64,000 nucleotides of DNA from Chersky-840 sp036511675 (GTDB lineage: Bacteria; Actinomycetota; Acidimicrobiia; Acidimicrobiales; UBA8190): NCBI GenBank assembly GCA_036511675.1, contig DATCBU010000081.1, positions 18,927 to 82,926 on the forward strand. Direction: 5' to 3'. A program made the translations under genes and the position numbers. Of this stretch, positions 15,992-23,928 are shown one piece after another (within the stretch, counting starts at the first letter, position 1; every line of letters begins with the position of its first letter). The notes beneath the pieces are model-generated. The model searched no databases. It was not told the DNA's origin and saw nothing but the letters and a program-made list of their open reading frames with translations.

Positions 15992-17506
15992 ATGCCGGGC
16001 GACACCAGTACCACCACCGGAGCGGACACTCTCACCGGGCCCGGGCGAGCCGTGTCGTCGGGCATGGTCCTCGCCCTGGTGTGCGTGGGGCAGTTCATGG
16101 TGGTCCTCGATCTCTCCATCGTGAACGTCGCCCTTCCCTCCATGCAGCGCGATCTGGGCTTCTCGACCTCGAGCCTGCAATGGGTCGTGAACGCCTACGC
16201 CCTGTCCTTCGGGGGTTTCCTGCTCCTCGGTGGACGCGCCGCGGACCTGTTCGGCCGGCGCCGGGTCTTCATGCTGGGCCTGTTCCTGTTCGCCGGGGCG
16301 AGCCTGGTGTGCGCCATCGCCCAGAACCAGTTCATGCTGGTGGGGGCCCGCGCCCTGCAGGGCCTGGGCGCGGCCGTCCTCTCTCCTGCCACCCTGACCA
16401 TTCTCACCATGACCTTCCGGGCCCCTGCCGAGCGCTCACGTGCCCTCGGGATCTGGAGTGCCATGGCGGCGGTGGGGGGCGCCTCGGGAGCCCTGCTCGG
16501 GGGCGTCCTCACCGACCTGCTGTCGTGGCGGTGGATCTTCTACATCAACATCCCCATCGCCGCCGCCGCCCTGGTGGCCGCCCGGGTCGTGTTGGTGGAG
16601 ACCCGGGCCGAAGGCGAACGCCCATCGCTCGACGTGCCGGGCGCCATCCTCGTGACGGGGGGGCTGTCGGCCCTCGTCTACGGCGTGGCGGGGACGAGCA
16701 CGCATTCGTGGGGTTCCGCCAATACCGTCGTGCCCTTGGTGATCGCGGGCGCATGCCTGGGGGCATTCGTCGTGATCGAGACCACCGTGGTCCGGGCGCC
16801 GCTCGTGCCCTTCGGGCTGTTCCGCTCCCGGGCGCTCACCGCCTCCAACCTGGCCATGTTCTTCGCCGGGGGGGCGATGTTCTCGATGTGGTTCTTCGTC
16901 TCGCTCTACCTGCAAGACGTCTTGCGGTTCTCGCCGCTCACCACCGGGCTGGGCTTTCTCCCTCAGACCGCGGCCATCGCCATCGGAGCCCAGATCAGCT
17001 CCCGGCTCGTGCCGCGCTACGGACCGCGCCTTCCGCTTCTCGTCGGAGTCCTCATGAGCGCGTCCGGCCTGGAGTGGCTGTCGCACGCCGGGCCGACGGG
17101 GTCGTACTGGGGATCGGTCTTCGGGGGCGCCGATCTCGCCACCTTCGGCATGGGGCTCGCCATCACGCCCCTGGCCTTCGCCGCCACCGCCGGGGTGGCA
17201 CAGTCCCAGGCGGGCCTGGCGTCAGGCGTGTTGAACACCAGCCGCCAGATCGGCGCGTCGGTGGCCCTGGCCGCACTGGCCACCATCGCCGCCGACCGGA
17301 CCCGGTCGTTGCTGGCGTCGGGAGCACGCGGCACTCCGCACCCCGTCGTGCACGAGGCCGCCGCGCTGACCGCCGGGTTCTCGCGGGGCTTCCACGTGTC
17401 GGCGCTGATCGCGCTGGGAGGTGTCGTGGCCGGGGTGTTCATTCCCCGCCAAGGACGAGCCGCACCCGCCGTGGTCGAACCGACGACATTCGGTCAGTCG
17501 AACTGA
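15992..17506 (+). CDS. MFS drug:H+ antiporter, DHA2 (EmrB/QacA) family
   Basis: A 504-residue, 14-helix transporter. Helix 1 ends in VVLDLSIVNVALPSMQRDLG, the DHA2 motif D1. QWVVNAYALSFGGFLLLGGRAADLFGRRRVF carries motif A, and the GAASGALLGG-type motif C is visible as AAVGGASGALLGGVLTDLL. The family exports drugs and other amphiphiles using the proton gradient. I chose ATG 15992; an extension further upstream would cross the divergent promoter region. The 3' end overlaps the convergent dimethylformamidase-like gene by 13 bases. A second DHA2 transporter of similar length lies at 42.6-44.1 kb. Confidence 0.9.
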   Translation: MPGDTSTTTGADTLTGPGRAVSSGMVLALVCVGQFMVVLDLSIVNVALPSMQRDLGFSTSSLQWVVNAYALSFGGFLLLGGRAADLFGRRRVFMLGLFLFAGASLVCAIAQNQFMLVGARALQGLGAAVLSPATLTILTMTFRAPAERSRALGIWSAMAAVGGASGALLGGVLTDLLSWRWIFYINIPIAAAALVAARVVLVETRAEGERPSLDVPGAILVTGGLSALVYGVAGTSTHSWGSANTVVPLVIAGACLGAFVVIETTVVRAPLVPFGLFRSRALTASNLAMFFAGGAMFSMWFFVSLYLQDVLRFSPLTTGLGFLPQTAAIAIGAQISSRLVPRYGPRLPLLVGVLMSASGLEWLSHAGPTGSYWGSVFGGADLATFGMGLAITPLAFAATAGVAQSQAGLASGVLNTSRQIGASVALAALATIAADRTRSLLASGARGTPHPVVHEAAALTAGFSRGFHVSALIALGGVVAGVFIPRQGRAAPAVVEPTTFGQSN

Positions 17507-19236
17507 CGCCAGTTGGCCACCGACGGCTGCGCCGACGAAGCCGGGCCGGCGCCGAAGAGCGCGAAAACGTTCTCCATCATCCGCCACAGCACCGTCGTGA
17601 CCCCGGGGATGGCCGGGAACACGATGTTGGGGTCGATGCCCGGCGCGTCGGAGAGCCTGCACACGAACATGGCCGATCCGGTGGCGAGCACGCCGCCCCC
17701 GTTCGGTGCCGTGTAGTACGTCATATCCGACACGCGCCCCCGGCCACGGTTGGCGACCGGAGAGTGGGCCAGGATCATCACGTTGCTCGGCCCGCTCAAC
17801 CCCGGTTCGTAGCTGTCGTACTCGCCCTGGACCACCCGCGCCAGATGCTGCCCGTTGGCGAGACCCGTGCCCGAGAAGAGCCAGGCGCCGGCGTCGGCGA
17901 CGACCATGTCCGCCATGGCGCCGATGTCGGCATACTGCGAGCCCACGAGCTCCTGCTCGGGCCGCGGCACGGGACCGTCGGGCCAATTGGCGGTCACCTC
18001 GGCGGGGTCGGTCCCCCACAACGGGTCTTCCTTGGCGAAGTCGGACTTGTAACACACCTGGTGCCTGTCCTCGCCCAGGGGTGAGGGCTCGAGACGGATG
18101 TGGCGGTAGACGGCGTTGGCCCCGAGAAAGGCCAGGTTCACCCCCTCCGCCAGCGCCTCGGCCGCGCCGTCGCGCATCGTGCTCGACCAGTACTCGTCGT
18201 GGCCCAGGCTGAACAAGCACCGGTGGCGGGCCAGACGCCCCGGGACCTGGTGGAGGTCGATGTCGGTGAAGTAGGTGACGTCGAGCCCCAGGCTCTCGGC
18301 CAGGAAGATGAGCGGGAACTCGTTGCCGGTGAAGTCCGGTGCCCCCCATCCCCGCTGGTCATAGGGCCGGTCGAACGACACCACGCGCGACCGGTTGGCG
18401 GCGCCGGACTCGCCCACGCGCGCCGTCCCGGGGCCCACGTACAGGCTCCGGCCCCCGAAAGCGTTGTACGCCTGCCACGTCGTGACCGAGTGCATGATGG
18501 CGAACGCCGCGGTGCTGTCGTCGTCGCGAACGCACAGAGGGATGTACCCCGCCGTCGTCCCGTTGTCGCTCCCGGTCAGCTTGAACAGGTATGCCCCCGG
18601 CGCCCACGCCTGGTCGATCTCGACGCGCACCGTGGGCCGCCACTGGCACTCGACCATGTTCGTGCCCGGCGCCACCGTGGGGGGCGGTTGGGCCGGCCCT
18701 CCGGCCAACGGCGTTGATCGCCACACCAGCCGACCCCCCAGACCCCCGTAGTACCCCATGCGGTAGAGCTCGACGCGGTAGGGGACCGGCGGCGGATCGA
18801 TGCACAACGTGACGACATCCCCCCGCACCGCGCTCACGTGGTCGCTGTAGCCCCAGATGCGACTGGTGGCGCTCATCACCCAGTCGAGCGTCCCGGGAAG
18901 TTGGTTCTCCGCCACCACCCAGTCCGCCGACGGCACCACCACGCCACTGTCGAGGGTGACCGTACGGACCGTGGAGGCCTCGGGCACCGCGGCACCGGGG
19001 CGCGGCGCTTCGGTGCTCGGTGGGCCGTCGTGGGGTCGGCGCGCCAAGCGGCGCACGGCGGCGCGTGGCCCGAACTGCTCACCCAGGCCCCATGAGGCTC
19101 CCCCGAGGGCAGCGAGGCCCAGGCCCGCCCCCGTGGCGCGCAGGAACCTCCGCCGGGTGACAGCCGTCTCGCGGTGGGTGTCTGGACCCTCGACATCACC
19201 TGAGCGGCCAGGAGGAGATGTCTCCGGGGGACCGAT
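17494..19236 (-). CDS. Tat-exported N,N-dimethylformamidase beta-subunit-like protein, apparently with an AUC start
   Basis: About 580 residues. The body matches the C-terminal domain family of the N,N-dimethylformamidase large subunit: VELYRMGYYGGLGGRLVWRS near the start, NRSRVVSFDRPYDQRGWG, FTDIDLHQVPGRLARHRCLF, SLGHDEYWSSTMRDG and a WLFSGTGL segment. The reading frame stays open upstream of the first conventional start (GTG 19056) and encodes a textbook twin-arginine signal there: TRRRFLRATG plus a hydrophobic run (19164-19078). No ATG, GTG or TTG lies upstream of it. However, TAGTCT (19248-19243) is followed by six bases and then ATC at 19236, in the correct frame, which is the leaderless layout seen across this window. 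I therefore place the start at ATC 19236; a one-base change to ATG by sequencing error is the main alternative. The substrate is unknown. Confidence 0.7.
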   Translation of the reverse strand: MGPPETSPPGRSGDVEGPDTHRETAVTRRRFLRATGAGLGLAALGGASWGLGEQFGPRAAVRRLARRPHDGPPSTEAPRPGAAVPEASTVRTVTLDSGVVVPSADWVVAENQLPGTLDWVMSATSRIWGYSDHVSAVRGDVVTLCIDPPPVPYRVELYRMGYYGGLGGRLVWRSTPLAGGPAQPPPTVAPGTNMVECQWRPTVRVEIDQAWAPGAYLFKLTGSDNGTTAGYIPLCVRDDDSTAAFAIMHSVTTWQAYNAFGGRSLYVGPGTARVGESGAANRSRVVSFDRPYDQRGWGAPDFTGNEFPLIFLAESLGLDVTYFTDIDLHQVPGRLARHRCLFSLGHDEYWSSTMRDGAAEALAEGVNLAFLGANAVYRHIRLEPSPLGEDRHQVCYKSDFAKEDPLWGTDPAEVTANWPDGPVPRPEQELVGSQYADIGAMADMVVADAGAWLFSGTGLANGQHLARVVQGEYDSYEPGLSGPSNVMILAHSPVANRGRGRVSDMTYYTAPNGGGVLATGSAMFVCRLSDAPGIDPNIVFPAIPGVTTVLWRMMENVFALFGAGPASSAQPSVANWRQFD

Positions 19237-19242
19237 GCGCCC

Positions 19243-19248
19243 AGACTA
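19243..19248 (-). promoter_or_regulatory. Putative -10 element of a leaderless promoter
   Basis: On the minus strand TAGTCT is followed by six bases and an ATC codon that is in frame with the Tat signal of the dimethylformamidase-like gene. Confidence 0.45.
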
Positions 19249-19282
19249 AGCGGGCCCTCCACCAGGGCGCGCGCGGGTATGA

Positions 19283-19296
19283 CGAACGTATGTTCG
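19283..19296. promoter_or_regulatory. LexA operator (SOS box)
   Basis: CGAACGTATGTTCG is a perfect 14-base palindrome and fits the Gram-positive LexA consensus CGAAC-N4-GTTCG. It ends one base before the TATGCT -10 hexamer of the radical SAM gene, where bound LexA would block RNA polymerase. It lies about 35 bases upstream of the divergent -10 (19243-19248), so control of the second gene is also possible. From memory, the mycobacterial homologue Rv2578c belongs to the SOS regulon. Confidence 0.85.
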
Positions 19297-19297
19297 A

Positions 19298-19303
19298 TAT
19301 GCT
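19298..19303 (+). promoter_or_regulatory. Putative -10 element of SOS-controlled leaderless promoter
   Basis: TATGCT is followed by 7 bases and then GTG 19311. It lies immediately downstream of the LexA box, and this position rules out the ATG codons at 19218, 19290 and 19299 as starts. Confidence 0.55.
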
Positions 19304-19310
19304 GGTTCCC

Positions 19311-20381
19311 GTGGGCGACCCGGTGGCGTTCCGATGGAAGAAGGCCGACGACGACGGCGGTCAGCCCATGCTCTTCGCCGAGGAGGAGCTCGTCGACCGG
19401 CACCTGGGCATCGGCGAGTACCGGGGCCTCGAGTTTCTGCACGTCAATGCCCGACGGTTGATCAACGAGGTCCCGGCCGGGTCGCACATGCCGTTCCGCT
19501 TCACCATCAACGCCTACCGGGGGTGCAGTCACGCGTGTGCCTATTGCTTCGCCCGGCCCACCCACGAGTATCTCGGGCTGGGGATGGGCGAAGACTTCGA
19601 GCGCAAGCTCGTGGTCAAGGTGAACGCCGTCGAGCGGGTGCGAGCCGAGCTTCGTTCCCCCCGTTGGAATGGTGCGCACATCGCCATGGGCACCAACACC
19701 GACCCCTATCAACGCGCCGAGGGGCGGTATCACCTCACGCGCGGCATCGTCGAGGCACTGGGCGAAGCCCGGAACCCGTTTTCGATCCTGACCAAGTCGA
19801 CCCTGATCCTGCGCGACCTCGACCTTCTCGTCGCCGCCGCGTCGCGCACCGACGTGCACTGCAACCTGTCCATCGGCACGCTCGACGAAGACGTGTGGAA
19901 GGCCACCGAGCCGGGCACCCCCCATCCCCGGCGCCGAGTCGAGGCTGTGCGCCGGCTCAACGATGCGGGCATCCCCACCGGAGTCCTGGTGGCGCCGATC
20001 ATCCCCGGATGGTCCGACGCGCCCGAACAACTCGAGGAGGTGGCCGCGGCGTGCGTGGAAGCCGGCGCCACCTTCGTCACGCCCATCGCCTTGCATCTCC
20101 GGCGGGGGGTGAAGGAGCACTTCCTGGCTTTCGTCGAGCAGCACCATCCCGCCCGTCACGACGCCCTGGCGAGGCGCTATGCCCGCTCGGCCTACCTCTC
20201 ACCCCGCGAACAAGCGGTCATCGCGGCGCGCCTCCACGCCGTGGTGGTGCCGGACCGACGCCGCCGGAGCGCAGCCGACACCTTCGGCCACCCCGCGTCC
20301 CCCGCGCCGGCCCCGAGGGGGGCCGTCGTGCCGGCGACGACCACGCCGGCGGAGCAGTTGCCGCTCCTGCCTCCGCTGTGA
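19311..20381 (+). CDS. Rv2578c-family radical SAM protein, SOS-regulated
   Basis: A 356-residue radical SAM protein. NAYRGCSHACAYCFARPTHEYLG carries the CxxxCxxC motif that binds the 4Fe-4S cluster. FERKLVVKVNAVERVRAEL and the NTDPYQRAEGRYHLTR stretch are typical of the Rv2578c/SplB-like group. The C-terminal ~40 residues are proline- and alanine-rich. The family is distantly related to spore photoproduct lyase, but its reaction is not known to me. The LexA box right upstream indicates DNA-damage induction. The start at GTG 19311 is chosen because the longer frame would place the operator inside the coding region and because TATGCT lies seven bases ahead. The convergent TrpB-like gene ends six bases downstream. 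Confidence 0.88.
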   Translation: MGDPVAFRWKKADDDGGQPMLFAEEELVDRHLGIGEYRGLEFLHVNARRLINEVPAGSHMPFRFTINAYRGCSHACAYCFARPTHEYLGLGMGEDFERKLVVKVNAVERVRAELRSPRWNGAHIAMGTNTDPYQRAEGRYHLTRGIVEALGEARNPFSILTKSTLILRDLDLLVAAASRTDVHCNLSIGTLDEDVWKATEPGTPHPRRRVEAVRRLNDAGIPTGVLVAPIIPGWSDAPEQLEEVAAACVEAGATFVTPIALHLRRGVKEHFLAFVEQHHPARHDALARRYARSAYLSPREQAVIAARLHAVVVPDRRRRSAADTFGHPASPAPAPRGAVVPATTTPAEQLPLLPPL

Positions 20382-20387
20382 CCGGGG

Positions 20388-21638
20388 TCACTCCTCGATG
20401 AGGCGCCCATGGAGGTAGTCGTCGTAGGCGCCGAGATCGAGCAGACCGTGACCCGAATAGGAGAACAGGATGACCTCCTCCTTCCCGGCTTCGCGCGCCG
20501 CCAGAGCCTGGTCGATCACGGCCCGGATGGCATGGGCGGTCTCCGGGGCGGGGATGGCGCCCTCGGTGCGGGCGAATTGCAGGGCAGCGTCGAAGACCTT
20601 GCCCTGGGGGTAGGCCACGGCGCGCATGCGACCGTTCTTGACGAGGTTGCAGATGATCGGCGCATCCCCGTGGTAGCGCAGACCCCCGGCGTGGATCGAG
20701 GGCGGTATGAAATCGTGGCCCAAGGTGTACATCGCCAACAGCGGTGTCATGCCCGCGGTGTCTCCGAAGTCGTATTCGAACCGACCCTCGGTCAGGGTGG
20801 GGCACGACGAGGGCTCCACGGCCAGGAGGTCCACTCCCGCGTCGGGAACGAAGGGGAGCGCGATCCCACCCAGGTTCGAGCCACCACCGCATGAACCGAT
20901 GATGATGTCAGGGCGCTCCTCGCCCGCCAGTGCCAGTTGCTCCTTGGCTTCGAGCCCGATCACGGTCTGGTGCAACAGCACGTGGTTGAGGACCGATCCC
21001 AGCGAATAATGGGAATCGTCGCGACCCACGGCATCACGCACGGCGTCGCTGATGGCCGACCCCAATGAGCCTGGGTGCTCGGGGTCGTCGACAGGAGAAG
21101 CCTCGACATCGGCGCCCCACACCTCCATCATCACGCGGCGGTAGGGCTTCTGTTCGAACGAAGCCCGCACCATGTACACCTTGCACTCCAGGCCGAAGCG
21201 CGAGGTGGCGTACGCCAGGGCGCTGCCCCATTGCCCCGCACCTGTCTCGGTGGTGAGGCGTGTGATTCCCGAGGCCTTGTTGTAGAAGGCCTGCGGCACC
21301 GCCGTGTTGGGCTTGTGCGACCCCGCCGGCGACACCGATTCGTCCTTGTAGTAGATGCGGGCCGGTGTCTGCAGCGCCGCTTCGAGGCGCGTGGCGCGCA
21401 CCAGGGGTGTCGGCCGCCACGAGCGCAGCACGTCGAGCACCTCACCGGGGACGTCAATCCACGGCTCGGCGCTGACCTCCTGGGCGATGAGCGCCATGGG
21501 GAACAACGGGGCGAGGTCGTCAGGCCCGACCGGCTGCCGGGTCCCGGGGTGCAAGGGCGGCGCCAGGGGCTCGGGCAGGTGGGGGACGACGTTGAACCAG
21601 GCTTCGGGGATCCGGTCGGCGGTGAGGATGGTGCGCAT
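20388..21638 (-). CDS. TrpB-like pyridoxal-phosphate enzyme (TrpB2 type)
   Basis: A 416-residue fold-type II PLP enzyme. The PLP lysine lies in SPAGSHKPNTAVPQAFYNK and the phosphate-binding loop is GSCGGGSNLGGIALPF. The N-terminus RTILTADRIPEAWFNVVPHL and the extra residues versus classical TrpB mark the TrpB2 subgroup, which condenses serine with indole. No trpA or other trp gene is in the window, as usual for TrpB2, so it may salvage indole or have another substrate. ATG 21638 is preceded by a strong GGAGG ribosome site, in contrast to the many leaderless genes nearby. A TACAGT hexamer at 21683-21678 could be its -10. Confidence 0.9.
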   Translation of the reverse strand: MRTILTADRIPEAWFNVVPHLPEPLAPPLHPGTRQPVGPDDLAPLFPMALIAQEVSAEPWIDVPGEVLDVLRSWRPTPLVRATRLEAALQTPARIYYKDESVSPAGSHKPNTAVPQAFYNKASGITRLTTETGAGQWGSALAYATSRFGLECKVYMVRASFEQKPYRRVMMEVWGADVEASPVDDPEHPGSLGSAISDAVRDAVGRDDSHYSLGSVLNHVLLHQTVIGLEAKEQLALAGEERPDIIIGSCGGGSNLGGIALPFVPDAGVDLLAVEPSSCPTLTEGRFEYDFGDTAGMTPLLAMYTLGHDFIPPSIHAGGLRYHGDAPIICNLVKNGRMRAVAYPQGKVFDAALQFARTEGAIPAPETAHAIRAVIDQALAAREAGKEEVILFSYSGHGLLDLGAYDDYLHGRLIEE

Positions 21639-21770
21639 GAAAACCTCCGAGGGACTGGGCGTACCGTTCCATCGGCGACTGTACCGGCGGGCTCGGCGGC
21701 CGTCCCGGGCTGACGCGGGGCGCACTCGACACCGACACCGGCCCCGCGCGCCATCTGCGAACATGACTCG

Positions 21771-22541
21771 ATGAGCGGCGTGGCGGGCCAGGGCACCTGG
21801 GTGATCGATCTCGACGGTGTGGTGTGGCTGGCCGATCAACCCATTGCGGGCTCGGCCCGGGCCGTGGAGCGACTGCGCCGGGCCGGCCACGGCGTGGTGT
21901 TCGCCACCAACAACGCCTCACCCACCGTCGCCGAGCTCCAACACCGTTTGGCCGAGGCCGGCATCGCGGCGTCGCCCGAGGAGATCGTCACCTCGGCCCA
22001 GGCCGCCGCCTCGATGCTCGAGCCCGGGTCGACGGCCCTGGTGTGCGGCGACGATGGCGTGCTCGAGGCGCTGGCGGCGCGCCGCGTCTCGGTCCGGACC
22101 GAGGGCCCCGTCGACGCCGTGGTGGTGGGATGGACGCGGCGCTTCGACTTCGACCTCCTCGCCGCCGCGGCCACGGCGGTTCGCCAAGGTGCACGGTTCA
22201 TCGGCACCAACGAAGACCCGACCCACCCCACTCCGCACCGCCTGCTCCCGGGGTCCGGGGCGATCCTCGCTGCGGTGGCCACTGCCGCCCAGGCCACCCC
22301 AGAGGTGGCGGGCAAGCCCCATGACCCCATCGTGGCCCTATTGCGATGGCGCGCCCCTGAGGCCGTGATGATGGTGGGGGACAGGCCATCGACCGACGGC
22401 GCCCTGGCGAGGCGCCTGGGACTCCCCTTCGCGCTGGTGCGGACGGGGGTGACCTCCGACGGCCGCGAGCCCATGGTGGTCGAGCCCGACGAGGAGGCGC
22501 CCGACCTCGAGACCCTCGTGGCCCGCCATGTCGACGACTGA
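21771..22541 (+). CDS. HAD superfamily phosphatase, NagD/PGP type
   Basis: A 256-residue HAD hydrolase of subfamily IIA. Motif I is WVIDLDGVVW with the nucleophilic aspartate and DxD-type partner; motif II is FATNNAS. The lysine of motif III is in VAGKPHDPI, and motif IV is MMVGDRPSTDGALARRLGLP. A C2-type cap lies between motifs II and III. Such enzymes dephosphorylate small metabolites (4-nitrophenyl phosphate, phosphoglycolate, nucleotides). A weak GAACAT hexamer is six bases upstream of ATG 21771. In many actinobacteria a HAD enzyme precedes tlyA and nadK, so the position is conserved-looking. Confidence 0.9.
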   Translation: MSGVAGQGTWVIDLDGVVWLADQPIAGSARAVERLRRAGHGVVFATNNASPTVAELQHRLAEAGIAASPEEIVTSAQAAASMLEPGSTALVCGDDGVLEALAARRVSVRTEGPVDAVVVGWTRRFDFDLLAAAATAVRQGARFIGTNEDPTHPTPHRLLPGSGAILAAVATAAQATPEVAGKPHDPIVALLRWRAPEAVMMVGDRPSTDGALARRLGLPFALVRTGVTSDGREPMVVEPDEEAPDLETLVARHVDD

Positions 22542-22583
22542 TCCAAGGGCCTTTCGTCTCTTGCCGCACCTCGGGGCGGGTCC

Positions 22584-22589
22584 TAGCGT
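22584..22589 (+). promoter_or_regulatory. Putative -10 element of a leaderless promoter
   Basis: TAGCGT is followed by 6 bases and ATG 22596. Confidence 0.5.
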
Positions 22590-22595
22590 GGCGCC

Positions 22596-23036
22596 ATGAC
22601 TGAGAACGACGGAATGCGGCGCTACGTCGAAGCCGCCACAGCGCTCACGCAGATCACGCGTTCACGCGCCGAGGAATTGGTCCGAGAGCTCATCAAGGCA
22701 GGGGAGCTCGAACGACACCGGGCCCAGGACTGGGTCGAGGCTCTGGTGAAGACGAGCCGCGACCGGTCCGAGGCGCTGGTCGACACCGTGCGGGGCGAAG
22801 TGCGCCATCAGCTCAAAGAGCTCGGCTTCACCAACGTGGACGACCTGGCCAAGAAGGTGGCTGCCATCCTGGCCAAGTCCTCAGCGGCAGGACGCCAGGC
22901 CACCCACCGGCCCGGGGGCAAGACCAAGAAGACGAGCCCGAAGAAGACCGGCCCTTCGAAGACCGGTGCGTCGAAGCCCTCGGCACGCAAGGCGTCGGGG
23001 ACGAAGAAGGCAGGGGCGAAGAAGGCCGGCGCCTGA
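22596..23036 (+). CDS. Phasin-like helical protein with lysine/alanine-rich tail
   Basis: A 146-residue protein in two parts. Residues 1-95 are predicted amphipathic helix rich in R, E, L and V (SRAEELVRELIKAGELERHR, SEALVDTVRGEVRHQLKELG), resembling phasin and polyhydroxyalkanoate-granule-associated proteins. The remaining ~50 residues are a low-complexity tail of K, T, S, A, P and G with repeated KKTG and KKAGA units, like eukaryotic histone H1 and bacterial histone-like tails. Similar small genes occur just upstream of tlyA in actinobacteria. A polymer-granule, membrane-surface or DNA-binding role is possible. Confidence 0.75.
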   Translation: MTENDGMRRYVEAATALTQITRSRAEELVRELIKAGELERHRAQDWVEALVKTSRDRSEALVDTVRGEVRHQLKELGFTNVDDLAKKVAAILAKSSAAGRQATHRPGGKTKKTSPKKTGPSKTGASKPSARKASGTKKAGAKKAGA

Positions 23037-23047
23037 CTCCGACGAGG

Positions 23048-23923
23048 GTGCGCCGCAGGCTCGACACCGAGCTCGTGCGGCGAGGGCTGGCGCCGTCACG
23101 TGAGAGTGCGCGGCTCCTCGTGGCGCAGGGGGCAGTGCTGGTGGGTGGGTCGCGTGCGGACAAGCCGGCGCGCCTCGTGGCCGAATCCGACCCCGTGGTG
23201 GTCATCGACACGCATGGGCACCACTTCGTGTCGCGAGGCGGGCACAAGCTCGAGGCCGCATTGGACCACTTCGCCGTGGCCGTCTCGGGTCGTCGGTGTC
23301 TCGACGCCGGCGCCTCGACAGGTGGGTTCACCGACTGCCTCCTCGGTCGGGGGGCGTCTGTGGTCGTGGCCGTCGACGTCGGCCACGGCCAGCTCGATGC
23401 GTCACTGCGCCACCACCCCCGCGTCGAGGTCCTGGAACGGCGGAACATCCGGACTCTGCAACTCTCCGACGCCGGGGGGGAGCCCTTCGATGTGCTCGTC
23501 GCCGACCTCTCGTTCATCTCGCTCGTGACCGTGGCCCCGGTGCTCGTCGGCGACCTGGCCCGACCCGGCGCCGACGTCGTGGCGCTCGTGAAGCCCCAGT
23601 TCGAGGCGGGGCGGGTCGAGGTCAGCCGGGGCAAGGGCGTGATCCGCGACCCTTCGGTGCGCCGCGCCGCGCTCGAAAAGGTGGCCTCCGCCTTCGCGTC
23701 GCAGGGAGCCAGCATCATGGGGGCCATGGCATCACCGCTCCTGGGCCCCGCCGGCAACGCGGAGTTCCTCCTCCATGCCCGGGCCCACGCCGCCCCCGGT
23801 GCGGACTCCGGCCCCGACGCTTGGGCTGTCGCCCTCGATGCGGCCGTCGCCGGTGCCCCCGACGCCCCCGGTGCCGACGACGCCCCCGGCGCCGACGACG
23901 CGCCGTCTCCCGAGGCCGGATAA
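23048..23923 (+). CDS. tlyA: TlyA family rRNA 2'-O-methyltransferase / haemolysin
   Basis: A 291-residue protein. The N-terminal S4 RNA-binding domain covers residues 1-60 (RRRLDTELVRRGLAPSRESA). A linker with FVSRGGHKLEAAL leads to an FtsJ-like methyltransferase domain: LDAGASTGGFTDCLLGRGA binds SAM, and VLVADLSFISL, then VKPQFEAGR, hold the catalytic D and K. The family 2'-O-methylates 16S and 23S rRNA in mycobacteria and affects capreomycin sensitivity. A 25-residue acidic tail of repeated APGADD units follows. The GTG start is 11 bases after the phasin-like gene, and nadK follows six bases after the stop. Confidence 0.92.
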   Translation: MRRRLDTELVRRGLAPSRESARLLVAQGAVLVGGSRADKPARLVAESDPVVVIDTHGHHFVSRGGHKLEAALDHFAVAVSGRRCLDAGASTGGFTDCLLGRGASVVVAVDVGHGQLDASLRHHPRVEVLERRNIRTLQLSDAGGEPFDVLVADLSFISLVTVAPVLVGDLARPGADVVALVKPQFEAGRVEVSRGKGVIRDPSVRRAALEKVASAFASQGASIMGAMASPLLGPAGNAEFLLHARAHAAPGADSGPDAWAVALDAAVAGAPDAPGADDAPGADDAPSPEAG

Positions 23924-23928
23924 CAGCC

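Noticed and set aside
19218..19310. Longer start of the radical SAM protein at ATG 19218, 19290 or 19299
   Set aside because: These would put the LexA box inside or beside the coding start, and the -10 hexamer lies downstream of all but GTG 19311.
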